A stretch of DNA of 49,239 nucleotides from Lachnospiraceae bacterium UBA7179 (GTDB lineage Bacteria; Bacillota; Clostridia; Lachnospirales; Lachnospiraceae), in NCBI GenBank assembly GCA_002491195.1, contig DKVL01000091.1, positions 6,091 to 55,329 of the forward strand, given 5' to 3'. Position numbers and translations under genes: made by a program. Below the pieces are notes generated by a model. The model had not been told where the DNA came from. It searched no databases and worked only from the letters and a program-made list of their open reading frames with translations. Each line of letters begins with the position of its first letter. Position 1 is the first letter of the stretch. Positions 1 through 7,925 of this stretch are shown here, in pieces.

Positions 1-80
1 ATCAGCAGAACCTGCAGCAAAAAATTTCACCAGAGCTTTTCCCTGTATTTTCATAAAAAGTACAAGAGAGGAACAAAGAC

Positions 81-1406
81 ATGATGACAGCTTTAGCGAA
101 ATTTGGCGCCAGTTTATTTGTGAATTTGGTGTTTTATGATTTTTTCAGAGATCAGCTAAGACCAAGAGTGCGGAACCGAAAGCAGCTGTTTCTGATTCTG
201 CTGTTATGTGCGGCGGCTCTCAGGCTGGTCAATTCTTTTGGCAGCAGTCTTGCCAATCTCATATTTGGAATGCCGATTCTGGCAGCGCAGGTGCTGCTGA
301 TTTTTAAGGACGATTACAGGAAAGAGGCATTTCTGCTCCTGATCGGGGAGGCAGTAGCATTGTTCTCGGAGCTTGTGACTGCGCTTTTTTTTGCGAAGCT
401 TGCGCTGTGGCAGCTGCTCAGGGAAGAACTTCATTATACGCAGGCAGTGGAAGCGTTTATCATGGGAATCCTTTCCTATGTACTGTGCTGGATCGTGCTG
501 CATGGACTGAAAACCTGTTTTCTGGGTACGCGGTATACGATGCGGGAACAATTTCCGCTGTCTTTTTTTATTTTACCTCTTTCTACAGCGCTGATCTACA
601 TAGGTATTTTCTTTGGAAATGAGGGTGCTGTATGGGCGCAGTACTGCCTGAAATGTGGGATTATCATTCTGCCCCTGGCGAACATACTGCTGTTTTACAC
701 GATCAACAAACTGTTTTTTGTCAGTGAGAAAAGCAGGGAACAGCAGCTGATGGAACAGCAGGCTGTGCTGCAGCAGAGATATTATAAGCATCTGGAGGAG
801 ATCGACCTGGGGCACAGGCGATATGCCCATGACCTGAAAAACTGCATGGTCTCCATAGCCGCGCTCGCCGCTGGCGGCGGAAACGAGGAGATTTTGAATC
901 TGCTCGGCGATATGGAGGTGGAGCTGGATACACTGACCGGAAAGCGCTATACATCGAATCACATACTGAATGCGATTCTCTGGGAAAAGTCCGTACTGGC
1001 TGAGCGGCATGGCGTGCAGATGGATCTTGCGGTGGAGGAAAATTCCGGATGGGCATGTATTGCGGGGAAGGATTTGATCGTCATGGCAGGCAATCTTCTG
1101 GACAATGCCATTGAGGCGGCAAAACAGTGTGCACAAGGCAGCGTTCATGTGGCGCTGCATACAGAGGAGCACTTTCTTGTGATGGAGGTAGAGAACACGT
1201 GTATCAACAACGGGGAAAGGCATCCTTTGCAGGGTTCTACGAAATCAGACGCTGGGAATCATGGTTTTGGGATTTCAAATGTGCAGGATACTGCAAAAAA
1301 ATACGGAGGACTGCTTTATATAGAGCAGAATGAGGACTGTTTTACTGCAATACTGACAATAGCGAAGTCCTGCCTTGTCACGTACAATGGACAGGATGCA
1401 CAATGA
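81..1406 (+). CDS. GHKL-type sensor histidine kinase (AgrC/HPK10-like)
   Basis: A 441-residue membrane sensor kinase. The first ~210 residues hold about six hydrophobic segments, followed by a coiled linker rich in Glu and Gln (residues ~215-245), a phospho-acceptor region with YAHDLKN (~residue 250), an N box LDNAIEAAK (~345) and a glycine box GNHGFGIS (~395). This is the AgrC-like layout: polytopic sensor, then a short DHp and a GHKL ATPase domain. It would phosphorylate the LytTR regulator that starts 58 bases downstream. The ATG at 81 has GAGAGGAA upstream. The family often senses a secreted cyclic peptide, but no complete peptide gene or AgrB is visible; the 80 bases before it run off the window edge. 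Family call firm, ligand unknown. Confidence 0.9.
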   Translation: MMTALAKFGASLFVNLVFYDFFRDQLRPRVRNRKQLFLILLLCAAALRLVNSFGSSLANLIFGMPILAAQVLLIFKDDYRKEAFLLLIGEAVALFSELVTALFFAKLALWQLLREELHYTQAVEAFIMGILSYVLCWIVLHGLKTCFLGTRYTMREQFPLSFFILPLSTALIYIGIFFGNEGAVWAQYCLKCGIIILPLANILLFYTINKLFFVSEKSREQQLMEQQAVLQQRYYKHLEEIDLGHRRYAHDLKNCMVSIAALAAGGGNEEILNLLGDMEVELDTLTGKRYTSNHILNAILWEKSVLAERHGVQMDLAVEENSGWACIAGKDLIVMAGNLLDNAIEAAKQCAQGSVHVALHTEEHFLVMEVENTCINNGERHPLQGSTKSDAGNHGFGISNVQDTAKKYGGLLYIEQNEDCFTAILTIAKSCLVTYNGQDAQ

Positions 1407-1448
1407 TATGCAAAGTTTTTGATGTAAAGTTTCTGATGCAAAGTTTTT
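1405..1448 (+). repeat. Three tandem ~14-bp repeats between kinase and regulator
   Basis: Units GATATGCAAAGTTTTT (1405-1420), GATGTAAAGTTTCT (1421-1434) and GATGCAAAGTTTTT (1435-1448) follow each other directly, starting inside the kinase stop codon and ending just before the regulator's ribosome site. Function unknown; slippage or a protein-binding array are both possible. Confidence 0.8.
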
Positions 1449-1464
1449 GGTCGGAGGTGCGCTC

Positions 1465-2208
1465 ATGTTGGAAATAGCTGTCTGTGATGACAACGGGAAA
1501 GACTTAGATGCAATAACAGAAAAACTGCACGAGATCTGTGCAGAGATGAGGGAGGAATATCATGTGTCTGTGTTCCGCTCTCCTGACGGTCTGTTCGAGG
1601 GGAATACAAAGATTGATATAGGCATACTGGATATCGTCATGCCAGATTGCAACGGCATTGATATAGGAAAGAAACTGAAGGAAAAATTTGGTGATATTGC
1701 GGTGATTTACACTACAAGTTACGAAGATTACTGCAGACAGGCGATCAACAAGGTTCACGCTTTTTCCTTCCTTGTAAAGCCTGTTTGTAAAGAAGAACTC
1801 AAAGAACAGATCGCAGCATGCCTGAGAGAAGCAAAAGGGCATGCGCAGGAAGGAGAACTGATCTTAGAGAATGTAAGGAATGGCAGCGGCGATATCATAC
1901 CTGTTGTCCGTGTCAAGGTAAAGGATATCCTGTACTGTGAATATATGAAAGCGCAGAGAGAGATTGCGATTGTATTAGCGCACGAAATGTATTTTTATAC
2001 GGCAGTCTTTCATAAGCTGTCTGAGCAGTTGAAGGATTGGAGCTTTGCCATCAACCGCCGGGGAAGTATTGTCAATCTGTCGCATATCAAAAGACTGAAA
2101 GGCTATACCATTTATCTTGACAATGGGGAAGAATTGCTGCTGACGCAAAAACGAGTAGCTGTTTTTAAGGAAAAGATGAATCGTTATTTTCATGAGAAAA
2201 GTGTGTAA
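1465..2208 (+). CDS. LytTR-family response regulator
   Basis: A 247-residue AgrA-like transcription factor. The receiver domain (residues 1-120) has the acidic pair CDDN near the start, the phosphorylation site in LDIVMPDCNG (~residue 52) and the conserved Lys in LVKPV. The LytTR DNA-binding domain (residues ~140-245) is recognised by INRRGSIVNLSHIKRLKG near its end. The ATG at 1465 is preferred over the in-frame TTG at 1447 because GGAGGT lies at 1453-1458 and the receiver fold begins there. It sits between two GHKL kinases on the same strand, so it is the likely shared output of both. LytTR proteins bind direct repeats, which makes the 20-bp repeats at 3558-3597 candidate targets. Confidence 0.92.
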   Translation: MLEIAVCDDNGKDLDAITEKLHEICAEMREEYHVSVFRSPDGLFEGNTKIDIGILDIVMPDCNGIDIGKKLKEKFGDIAVIYTTSYEDYCRQAINKVHAFSFLVKPVCKEELKEQIAACLREAKGHAQEGELILENVRNGSGDIIPVVRVKVKDILYCEYMKAQREIAIVLAHEMYFYTAVFHKLSEQLKDWSFAINRRGSIVNLSHIKRLKGYTIYLDNGEELLLTQKRVAVFKEKMNRYFHEKSV

Positions 2209-2220
2209 AGAGCGTTTGTG

Positions 2221-2233
2221 CCGCCAGAGGCGG
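2221..2233 (+). promoter_or_regulatory. Small GC-rich hairpin before second kinase
   Basis: CCGCC AGA GGCGG forms a 5-bp stem with a 3-base loop directly ahead of the GGGGGGTG ribosome site of the next gene. No T-run follows, so it is not a terminator. A related hairpin with the same GTTTGTGCCGC lead-in lies at 31738-31754. Confidence 0.5.
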
Positions 2234-2249
2234 TATGGGGGGTGTATAA

Positions 2250-3548
2250 ATGGATAAGATTTTAATGGCACTTTGTTATCTGATCTCCTGCTTGATTGTA
2301 ACCTGTATTGTGTTTCAGTTTATGGATGAGAGGTATCACAGAACTTATCAGAGCAGGCTCGTCTACGTTTGGTCGGGTATTGGAAATACCATATTTATGG
2401 CAGCACTGAATCTTTTGGGAATACCAGTATTAAATTTATCGGCATGGCTTGTGCTGGTTGGTATCGGAACAGATATTCTTTATTATGAAAACAGTATCAA
2501 AAGACTGAAAAGGATCGCGGAATGCGAGGCGCTTCTGATTGTGATTACGTTTACGGAAGCATTTGGCGTACTGCTTGTGAAATGGATCTTATTGGCAGCA
2601 AAAATACAGATCAGGAACGCAGTTATGGCAACCTGTCTGGAAGTGACGGTCTCAAAGATTGTGGTCATTTTTGTATATTTTACGGCGATCCGGGGCGTGG
2701 TGAAAAAGCATCCTGCCGTACATAGCAAAATGCAGCATACGACTTGTTTTGTCATCCTTTTATACAGTTTTATCAATATGCTTGCGATCATACAGGGGCT
2801 TTCGCATGACCTGAATAGTGGAATATTTGCAGTCAATATGTGCTGCATCGTACTGGCAGATTTATATCTGCTTTATTTTATAAAAGCTACCGATGAAAAG
2901 AAGTCCTATGACATGAAAGTGCGCGCCCTGGAACAGCAGGCTAAGCTGCAGTATGACTATTACCTGCAGCAGGACCAGAAATACAACCAGACACTCCAGA
3001 TCCTGCACGATGTGAACCGGCATATACAGTCGATCAAGGAGCTTAGCGCATCAGGAAATGCAGAGGAAACAAAGAAATATGCGGAACAGATCGGGGGAAT
3101 CTTAAAGCCCCTGATCCCAACCAGATACACTGGGAACGCAATCCTTGATATCCTGCTGTCAGATAAGGTCAGGCAGGTTGAGGACAAAGGAATTGACTTT
3201 GTCGTGAATCTGGATGGTATTTGTTTTGATTTTATGGAAGCGATCGACATAACCACGATCTTCGGCAATCTGTTGGACAATGCGCTGGAAGCCTGTGAAG
3301 CCGTACAGGGAAAGCCAGATAAAATGATCATGCTGACGGCAGAGAGATTTCAGGAAATCGTGTCCGTGACGGTTGAAAATGACTGTAATCCCGTCAGATG
3401 GCGGGCTGGTATGCCCGTATCGGAAAAAGGGGAGAACAGGGGCATCGGGCTGTTGAATGTCCGTAAAAGCATTGATAAGTATGATGGAGACTTAAAGCTC
3501 TGGGAGAGCAAAGGGAAATTCATGGCAGAGTTTTTCTTGAACACATGA
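2250..3548 (+). CDS. GHKL-type sensor histidine kinase, second of the trio
   Basis: A 432-residue relative of the kinase at 81. About six membrane segments fill residues 1-210, then a linker rich in Gln (ALEQQAKLQYDYYLQQ), the His box QILHDVNRHIQS (~residue 250), the N box NLLDNALEACEA (~345) and the glycine box NRGIGLLNV (~400). The ATG at 2250 follows GGGGGGTG. It is 41 bases behind the LytTR regulator and on the same strand, so kinase-regulator-kinase are probably one unit. In the His box the sequence is HDVNRH rather than HDLKN, a normal variation. Whether it acts as a second input or a phosphatase for the same regulator cannot be told from sequence. Confidence 0.88.
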   Translation: MDKILMALCYLISCLIVTCIVFQFMDERYHRTYQSRLVYVWSGIGNTIFMAALNLLGIPVLNLSAWLVLVGIGTDILYYENSIKRLKRIAECEALLIVITFTEAFGVLLVKWILLAAKIQIRNAVMATCLEVTVSKIVVIFVYFTAIRGVVKKHPAVHSKMQHTTCFVILLYSFINMLAIIQGLSHDLNSGIFAVNMCCIVLADLYLLYFIKATDEKKSYDMKVRALEQQAKLQYDYYLQQDQKYNQTLQILHDVNRHIQSIKELSASGNAEETKKYAEQIGGILKPLIPTRYTGNAILDILLSDKVRQVEDKGIDFVVNLDGICFDFMEAIDITTIFGNLLDNALEACEAVQGKPDKMIMLTAERFQEIVSVTVENDCNPVRWRAGMPVSEKGENRGIGLLNVRKSIDKYDGDLKLWESKGKFMAEFFLNT

Positions 3549-3557
3549 TGCAGTTCG

Positions 3558-3597
3558 AAAAATCTGTAACTCGTGCAGAAAATCTGTAACTCATGCA
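3558..3597 (+). repeat. Two 20-bp direct repeats upstream of the repeat-protein operon
   Basis: AAAATCTGTAACTCGTGCAG and AAAATCTGTAACTCATGCAG follow each other with a period of exactly 20 bp, close to two helical turns. The reverse strand reads GAGTTACAG in each copy, which resembles the GTTA core of LytTR operators. Tandem same-face sites of this kind suit a dimeric regulator. Confidence 0.65.
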
Positions 3598-3682
3598 GGA
3601 AATATCATGGGATGACAAAAAGATCACGATAGAAATGGTGAGACATTTCATGGACAGTCACAATTTTAGAGCGTGTTCGAAA

Positions 3683-3712
3683 TGCCGATTTTGCCGATTT
3701 ATGTGCTGATTT
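3683..3712 (+). repeat. Three 9-bp direct repeats before the operon promoter
   Basis: TGCCGATTT (3683-3691), TGCCGATTT (3692-3700) and TGCTGATTT (3704-3712) lie just upstream of the -35 box at 3726. This spacing fits an activator or repressor array. No regulator is identified. Confidence 0.5.
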
Positions 3713-3725
3713 GGACAGGACGCTT

Positions 3726-3753
3726 TTGCAGACTGGTACGGCAGTGATATAAT
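3726..3753 (+). promoter_or_regulatory. Promoter of the repeat-protein operon
   Basis: TTGCAG at 3726-3731, a 16-base spacer, and TATAAT at 3748-3753 preceded by TGA, an extended -10. The first gene of the operon starts 35 bases downstream. The remaining 3549-3787 stretch holds only the direct repeats described separately. Confidence 0.7.
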
Positions 3754-3787
3754 CAGGCATATGGAAGTCTGAAGGAGGTTGTTGAAA

Positions 3788-4165
3788 ATGAAGGAGCAAA
3801 AATTGGAAAAGCAAAGGCAGAATCTTGTGGACAGAGGCGTGTTGTCACCAGACGAAACATTGTATGGTTCAAGTACGATCAATTATACTGAGAAGCTGAT
3901 CGGAAGAATCGAGTCATGGCAGCAAGGCGGCGTGGCTATCTTTACGGATCGGCAGGTCATTCTCTCCAAGGGATTTTCATGCGAATATATACATATTCCT
4001 TATAACTGTATAAGAGAAGTCGGAAAATGTAATCAGGGATTTTTTCCAATAGGGATGGTTATCACTTATGAAAATAGAGAAAACAATGAAATAGTGACAG
4101 AAAAGATTTCGCTGGGAAAAAGAAAAAAATGGTTGCAGATTTTATCAGAGAAAACAGGGTTATAA
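3788..4165 (+). CDS. Small PH/GRAM-like hypothetical protein
   Basis: A 125-residue soluble protein with no signal peptide or membrane segment. After a charged helix (residues 1-25) it has a run of short beta-like strands, including GGVAIFTDRQVIL and YIHIPYNCIREV, and ends in a helix KRKKWLQILSE. That strand order (a switch-on of the type 'fluorescent' IF-TDRQVIL followed by I-PY-I) resembles bacterial PH-like or GRAM-like domains, which bind lipids or proteins; this is inference from pattern only. The ATG at 3788 is chosen over the TTG at 3779 because AAGGAGGT ends 8 bases before it. It is the first gene of the repeat-protein operon and 26 bases ahead of the large ankyrin gene. Confidence 0.7.
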   Translation: MKEQKLEKQRQNLVDRGVLSPDETLYGSSTINYTEKLIGRIESWQQGGVAIFTDRQVILSKGFSCEYIHIPYNCIREVGKCNQGFFPIGMVITYENRENNEIVTEKISLGKRKKWLQILSEKTGL

Positions 4166-4191
4166 AATTTGTGCCAAAGTGGGGGGAAACG

Positions 4192-6432
4192 ATGAATGCA
4201 GAAATGAAAAATAAGCTGGAAAATTGTTTTAGCCGCAAAAGCAGCCCGGCAGACTGTTACGGGGCGCTTCCGTACATGAAAGAAAATCTTGGACGGATCA
4301 ACTTTGAGGACGACAGCGATCTGCATGATTTGACAGATATCATTTTACGTGCGTTAAAGCTGGATGAAAACAATATAAAATTTGTGGAGTTTTTGATTTC
4401 CAATGGCTATGACATCAACTATAAGCTTACGGGAAACGACTGCCTTCTGTTAAAATATGTGGATGATGCGCTGAAAAACAGGATACTTCCGCTTGAGGGA
4501 ATTAAGCAATTAATCCGGCTTGGCGCGGATGCCTGCTCGGAAACGTTAGACGGTGACAATCTGCTTTCTATTTTAGCAGGACGGGAGGAAATGGCCGCGG
4601 TTTATGTGGTTGAATTTTGTGACCTGAAGCTGCTTGACAAGACGGACAAGTACGGTGCGACGCCTTTGATGTACGCGGCCATGAGAGGATATAACACACT
4701 TGCCAGAATACTGATTGAACGGGGCTTTGATGTAAATGCAGTTGGCAGCGCGCCCGTTACCGACGAAAAGCTGCAGGTGGAGACAGACGGCGTTTCCCCG
4801 CTTGCGCTTGCGATCCGGTTTGGCAATGCAGAGATGGTTCGTATGCTGCTTGCGGCAGGGGCGGATGAAACCGTCTATGACGCGGAGGGGAATCCGCCAA
4901 TTTTTTCGCTGATACGCTATCCGGTTGACTTTTTTCGTGAATTTTATGGCAATTGTATCAAGGATGATCACCCTATTTATGCCCAAAAAATGGAAATTAT
5001 TTCTTTGCTGACACAGCTGGACCTCACAAATGCGGAAGGTTATACGGTACTGATGAAGTCGCTGTTTCCCATGAAATTCTGGTATACCGGTTTTGGAAAC
5101 GGGATTTCACCGAAAAAAAATCGTCTGATTGCGCTGGCACTGATCAAAAAGGGAGCGGATGTCAATGCAGCAGGGAATGACAGCAGGCGTCCGCTGCATC
5201 AGGCTGTGGTGGATCTGGAGGAAGTGGCAAGGGCGCTTGTGGAAGCCGGGGCGGACATCAACGTGCAGGACAATGAGGGCAACACGCCCCTGATGTATGC
5301 CTGTATGAAAGCGAAAGAGGAAACCGTGCTCTGGCTTTTGAAGGCGGGCGCAGACTACAAGCTCCAGAATAACGAAGGCAAAACTGCGGTGGATATGGCA
5401 GCGAAGAGAGGTTATTCCCGCGCTTTGGAACTTATGGAGGCGAATACGCTGCTGCAGGCGTGCAGGAATAATCAAAAACGATCGGTACAGGTGATTTTAA
5501 ACCGTGGCGGTATAGACATCAACGAGCGGGACGAGGAGTGCGGCACACCTCTGATGTATGCCTGTCAGAACAATGCGCTTGAAATCGTAAAAATGCTGCT
5601 TGACAATGGTGCCGATCCGAATATCGGAAATCAGAAAAACCTGACGCCGCTGCACTTTTCGGCGGCATTGGGCGCCGTCCCCATCATCAATCTGCTTGTA
5701 AAAGCCGGGGCGGATGTCAACAGTACGGATAACAATGGTACTACACCGCTTATGTATATGGCAATGAAGGCCAAAACGGCTGCCGCGCTCAATTATATTA
5801 AGAATCCAATAGTCGATGTCAATATCAAAAGCAATGTCGGATGGACAGCGGTTATGTATGCAATTGCCTTCAAACAACCGCAGCTTGCAAAGGCACTTCT
5901 GCCGTTAATGGGAACCGGTACAGACGATGCGGATGATGCAGATGTAGAAGGCCTTACGATGCTGCATTATGCCTGTCAGTATGGGCCGGTTGAGATTGTA
6001 AAGCTTGTGATAGAAAGGAATCCGGGCAGTGTCAACAGAACCAGTAATGTGGGGGACACGCCGCTTATGATGGCGGCAAGGACTTCCAATCTGGTGATTG
6101 TAAAGCAGCTTCTTGCGGCGGGTGCAGACGCAGGCTGTTCGAATGGAAAGGGCGTTACGGCGCTGCATCTGGCAGCTATATTAGGCAATGTACCTTTGGG
6201 AAAAGCGCTGCTTGATGCAGGAGCTGACATTGATGCGAAGACACGGGAAGGGCAAACTCCTTTGATGTATGCAGTGATCAAAGGCAAAAGCGAGTTTGCC
6301 CAGATGCTGGTTTTGGAAAACGCAGATCTAAACGCTGTGGACAACATGCAGGGCAACGCACTATCCTATGCGATTCAGGCACAACTGCCGCAGACTGTGG
6401 AACTGCTGCTTGAGGCAGGTGCGGAAAGGTAA
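4192..6432 (+). CDS. Large ankyrin-repeat protein
   Basis: A 746-residue cytoplasmic protein made of about 20 ankyrin units after a short non-repeat head (~60 residues). Typical units read TPLMYAC...IVKMLLDNGADPN and TPLHFSAA...LVKAGADVN. No signal peptide, membrane helix or enzyme motif is seen, so the role is probably protein binding. Units near residues 240-290 (around YPVDFFREFYGNC) are degenerate and may form a distinct surface. The ATG at 4192 has GGGGGGAA at 4181-4188; upstream in-frame starts overlap the preceding gene and lack a site. Units 11-20 (from about 5434) match the ankyrin gene at 6921 unit for unit. Function unknown. Confidence 0.9.
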   Translation: MNAEMKNKLENCFSRKSSPADCYGALPYMKENLGRINFEDDSDLHDLTDIILRALKLDENNIKFVEFLISNGYDINYKLTGNDCLLLKYVDDALKNRILPLEGIKQLIRLGADACSETLDGDNLLSILAGREEMAAVYVVEFCDLKLLDKTDKYGATPLMYAAMRGYNTLARILIERGFDVNAVGSAPVTDEKLQVETDGVSPLALAIRFGNAEMVRMLLAAGADETVYDAEGNPPIFSLIRYPVDFFREFYGNCIKDDHPIYAQKMEIISLLTQLDLTNAEGYTVLMKSLFPMKFWYTGFGNGISPKKNRLIALALIKKGADVNAAGNDSRRPLHQAVVDLEEVARALVEAGADINVQDNEGNTPLMYACMKAKEETVLWLLKAGADYKLQNNEGKTAVDMAAKRGYSRALELMEANTLLQACRNNQKRSVQVILNRGGIDINERDEECGTPLMYACQNNALEIVKMLLDNGADPNIGNQKNLTPLHFSAALGAVPIINLLVKAGADVNSTDNNGTTPLMYMAMKAKTAAALNYIKNPIVDVNIKSNVGWTAVMYAIAFKQPQLAKALLPLMGTGTDDADDADVEGLTMLHYACQYGPVEIVKLVIERNPGSVNRTSNVGDTPLMMAARTSNLVIVKQLLAAGADAGCSNGKGVTALHLAAILGNVPLGKALLDAGADIDAKTREGQTPLMYAVIKGKSEFAQMLVLENADLNAVDNMQGNALSYAIQAQLPQTVELLLEAGAER

Positions 6433-6437
6433 GTGAT

Positions 6438-6908
6438 ATGGCTTTTTTAGAAAATGGAAAAGATACCAGGATATGTTCCGCCGCTGACAGACTTTTGTTC
6501 CGGGCGCTGGCGACAGGCGATTATCCTGGTGCATGGCTGCTGGCGTGTCCGCTCCTGGAACCGGGGCGGGTGGACGGCTTGTCGGCGCCAACAGCATTTA
6601 ACTGTGGGCTGTGTCTCTTTTTGTTGGAGGAGTATGAACATGCATTAGTACCATTGAGACGGGCAGAGCAGTTTTTAGGCAGTCCGGCTGGATTAAACGC
6701 TGCGGAACGAAAAGGTTTCCTGCATGCAGTGGCGGCGTCGAAGGATACGGTATTGCTGCCATTGGATCCCGAGGGCGGAGAGGACATGGAACGATATTAC
6801 CTGATCCGGGTGCGATGGCTGACTGCGCTGTGCCTGGTCCGGCTGGACCGAAGGCAGGAGGCTGCCCCTGTTTTACGGTTTTTAGGGCAATATCACATTG
6901 AATTATAA
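6438..6908 (+). CDS. Small TPR-like hypothetical protein
   Basis: A 156-residue predicted all-helical soluble protein. Helix pairs such as AFNCGLCLFLLEEYEHALVP and RVRWLTALCLVRLDRRQEAA have the small-large spacing of tetratricopeptide repeats (two or three units). There is no signal peptide and no catalytic motif. The ATG at 6438 follows AAAGGT at 6425-6430 and begins 5 bases after the stop of the ankyrin gene, so the two are almost certainly translated from one message. It separates the two paralogous ankyrin genes. I do not recognise a named family. Confidence 0.75.
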   Translation: MAFLENGKDTRICSAADRLLFRALATGDYPGAWLLACPLLEPGRVDGLSAPTAFNCGLCLFLLEEYEHALVPLRRAEQFLGSPAGLNAAERKGFLHAVAASKDTVLLPLDPEGGEDMERYYLIRVRWLTALCLVRLDRRQEAAPVLRFLGQYHIEL

Positions 6909-6920
6909 AGGAGAAGAATG

Positions 6921-7901
6921 ATGCAGCTTGACAATATGCTGTTACAGGCATGTAAAAATAATCAAAAAAGTGTTGTGCTCACCTTTCTCAAGAGGGGAGA
7001 CGTGGATGTGAACAAGCGGGATGAGTCCGGCAATACGCCGCTGATCTATGCGTGTCTGAAAAGCGCCCGGGATTTGGTGAAACTGCTGCTTGACAACGGT
7101 GCAGACGCCAATCTGGGCAACCGGAAAAACAGGACGCCGCTTCACTTCGCAGCGGAGAGCGGAAATTATCAGATTATTTCGCTGTTGATCGACGCGGGAG
7201 CGGACGTAAACTGTACCGACAATAACGGAGTGACGCCTTTGATGGTATTGGCCCAGAATGGCAGGACAGACGCCGCTTTGAAATTACTGAAAAATCCGGG
7301 AATTGATATTTCCATCAAGGATAATGACAGCCGTATGGCGATTGATTATGCCACTACAAGCGGGCTGCGGGATTTGGTACAGGCTCTTTCTGCGGCGGCG
7401 GAGCACGCCGATGCCTATGGGAACACCACGCTCCATCATGCTTGCTGGAACAATCAGGGGGAGGTTGTCAAGGCATTGATTGAAAGAGATCCTGCCAGTG
7501 TCAATAAACGCAATGATGACGGGGAATCGCCTCTGCTGCTGGCAGTAAGGCAGTCAAACCTGATGATCGTGGAGCTGCTTTTGGCTGCCGGAGCCGAAAC
7601 GGATTGTACTGACATTCATGGTGTTATGCCGCTTCATGTCGCCGCTGGTAAGGGGGATCTCTTTGTGGGGAAGGCTCTGCTGGCCGCCGGGGCAGATCCT
7701 GGCAAAAAAACCATCGAAGGACAGACGCCATTGATTTTGGCGGCGCAGAATAGCAGGAATGATTTTACCGCCCTGCTGGTTGAAGCAAGAGCAGACGTAA
7801 ATGCGGTGGACAACGACCAGCACAGTGCCCTGTACTATGCTTCACAGGCAGGATATGCGGAGATTGTGGAACAGCTGCTCATGGCGGGAGCAACAAATTA
7901 A
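6921..7901 (+). CDS. Ankyrin-repeat protein, paralogue of the C-terminal half of the first
   Basis: A 326-residue protein that is ankyrin repeat from end to end, about ten units. Each unit aligns in order with units 11-20 of the protein at 4192: LLQACKNNQKS with LLQACRNNQKR, then VKLLLDNGADANLGN with VKMLLDNGADPNIGN, and so on to the last unit ending LLMAGATN versus LLEAGAER. It therefore arose by duplication of the second half of that gene. Two ATGs occur (6918, 6921); the second is 7 bases from AAAGGAG (6907-6913) and is preferred. Cytoplasmic, no catalytic motif, function unknown. Confidence 0.88.
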   Translation: MQLDNMLLQACKNNQKSVVLTFLKRGDVDVNKRDESGNTPLIYACLKSARDLVKLLLDNGADANLGNRKNRTPLHFAAESGNYQIISLLIDAGADVNCTDNNGVTPLMVLAQNGRTDAALKLLKNPGIDISIKDNDSRMAIDYATTSGLRDLVQALSAAAEHADAYGNTTLHHACWNNQGEVVKALIERDPASVNKRNDDGESPLLLAVRQSNLMIVELLLAAGAETDCTDIHGVMPLHVAAGKGDLFVGKALLAAGADPGKKTIEGQTPLILAAQNSRNDFTALLVEARADVNAVDNDQHSALYYASQAGYAEIVEQLLMAGATN

Positions 7902-7925
7902 TAAAAATATTGGAGAAAGTGTATT

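Noticed and set aside
2..130. A possible AgrD-like peptide end (frame 2, containing FTRAFPCIFIKSTREE) just before the first kinase
   Set aside because: It is cut at the window edge, overlaps the kinase start and lacks the usual proline-rich AgrD tail, so it is not supported.
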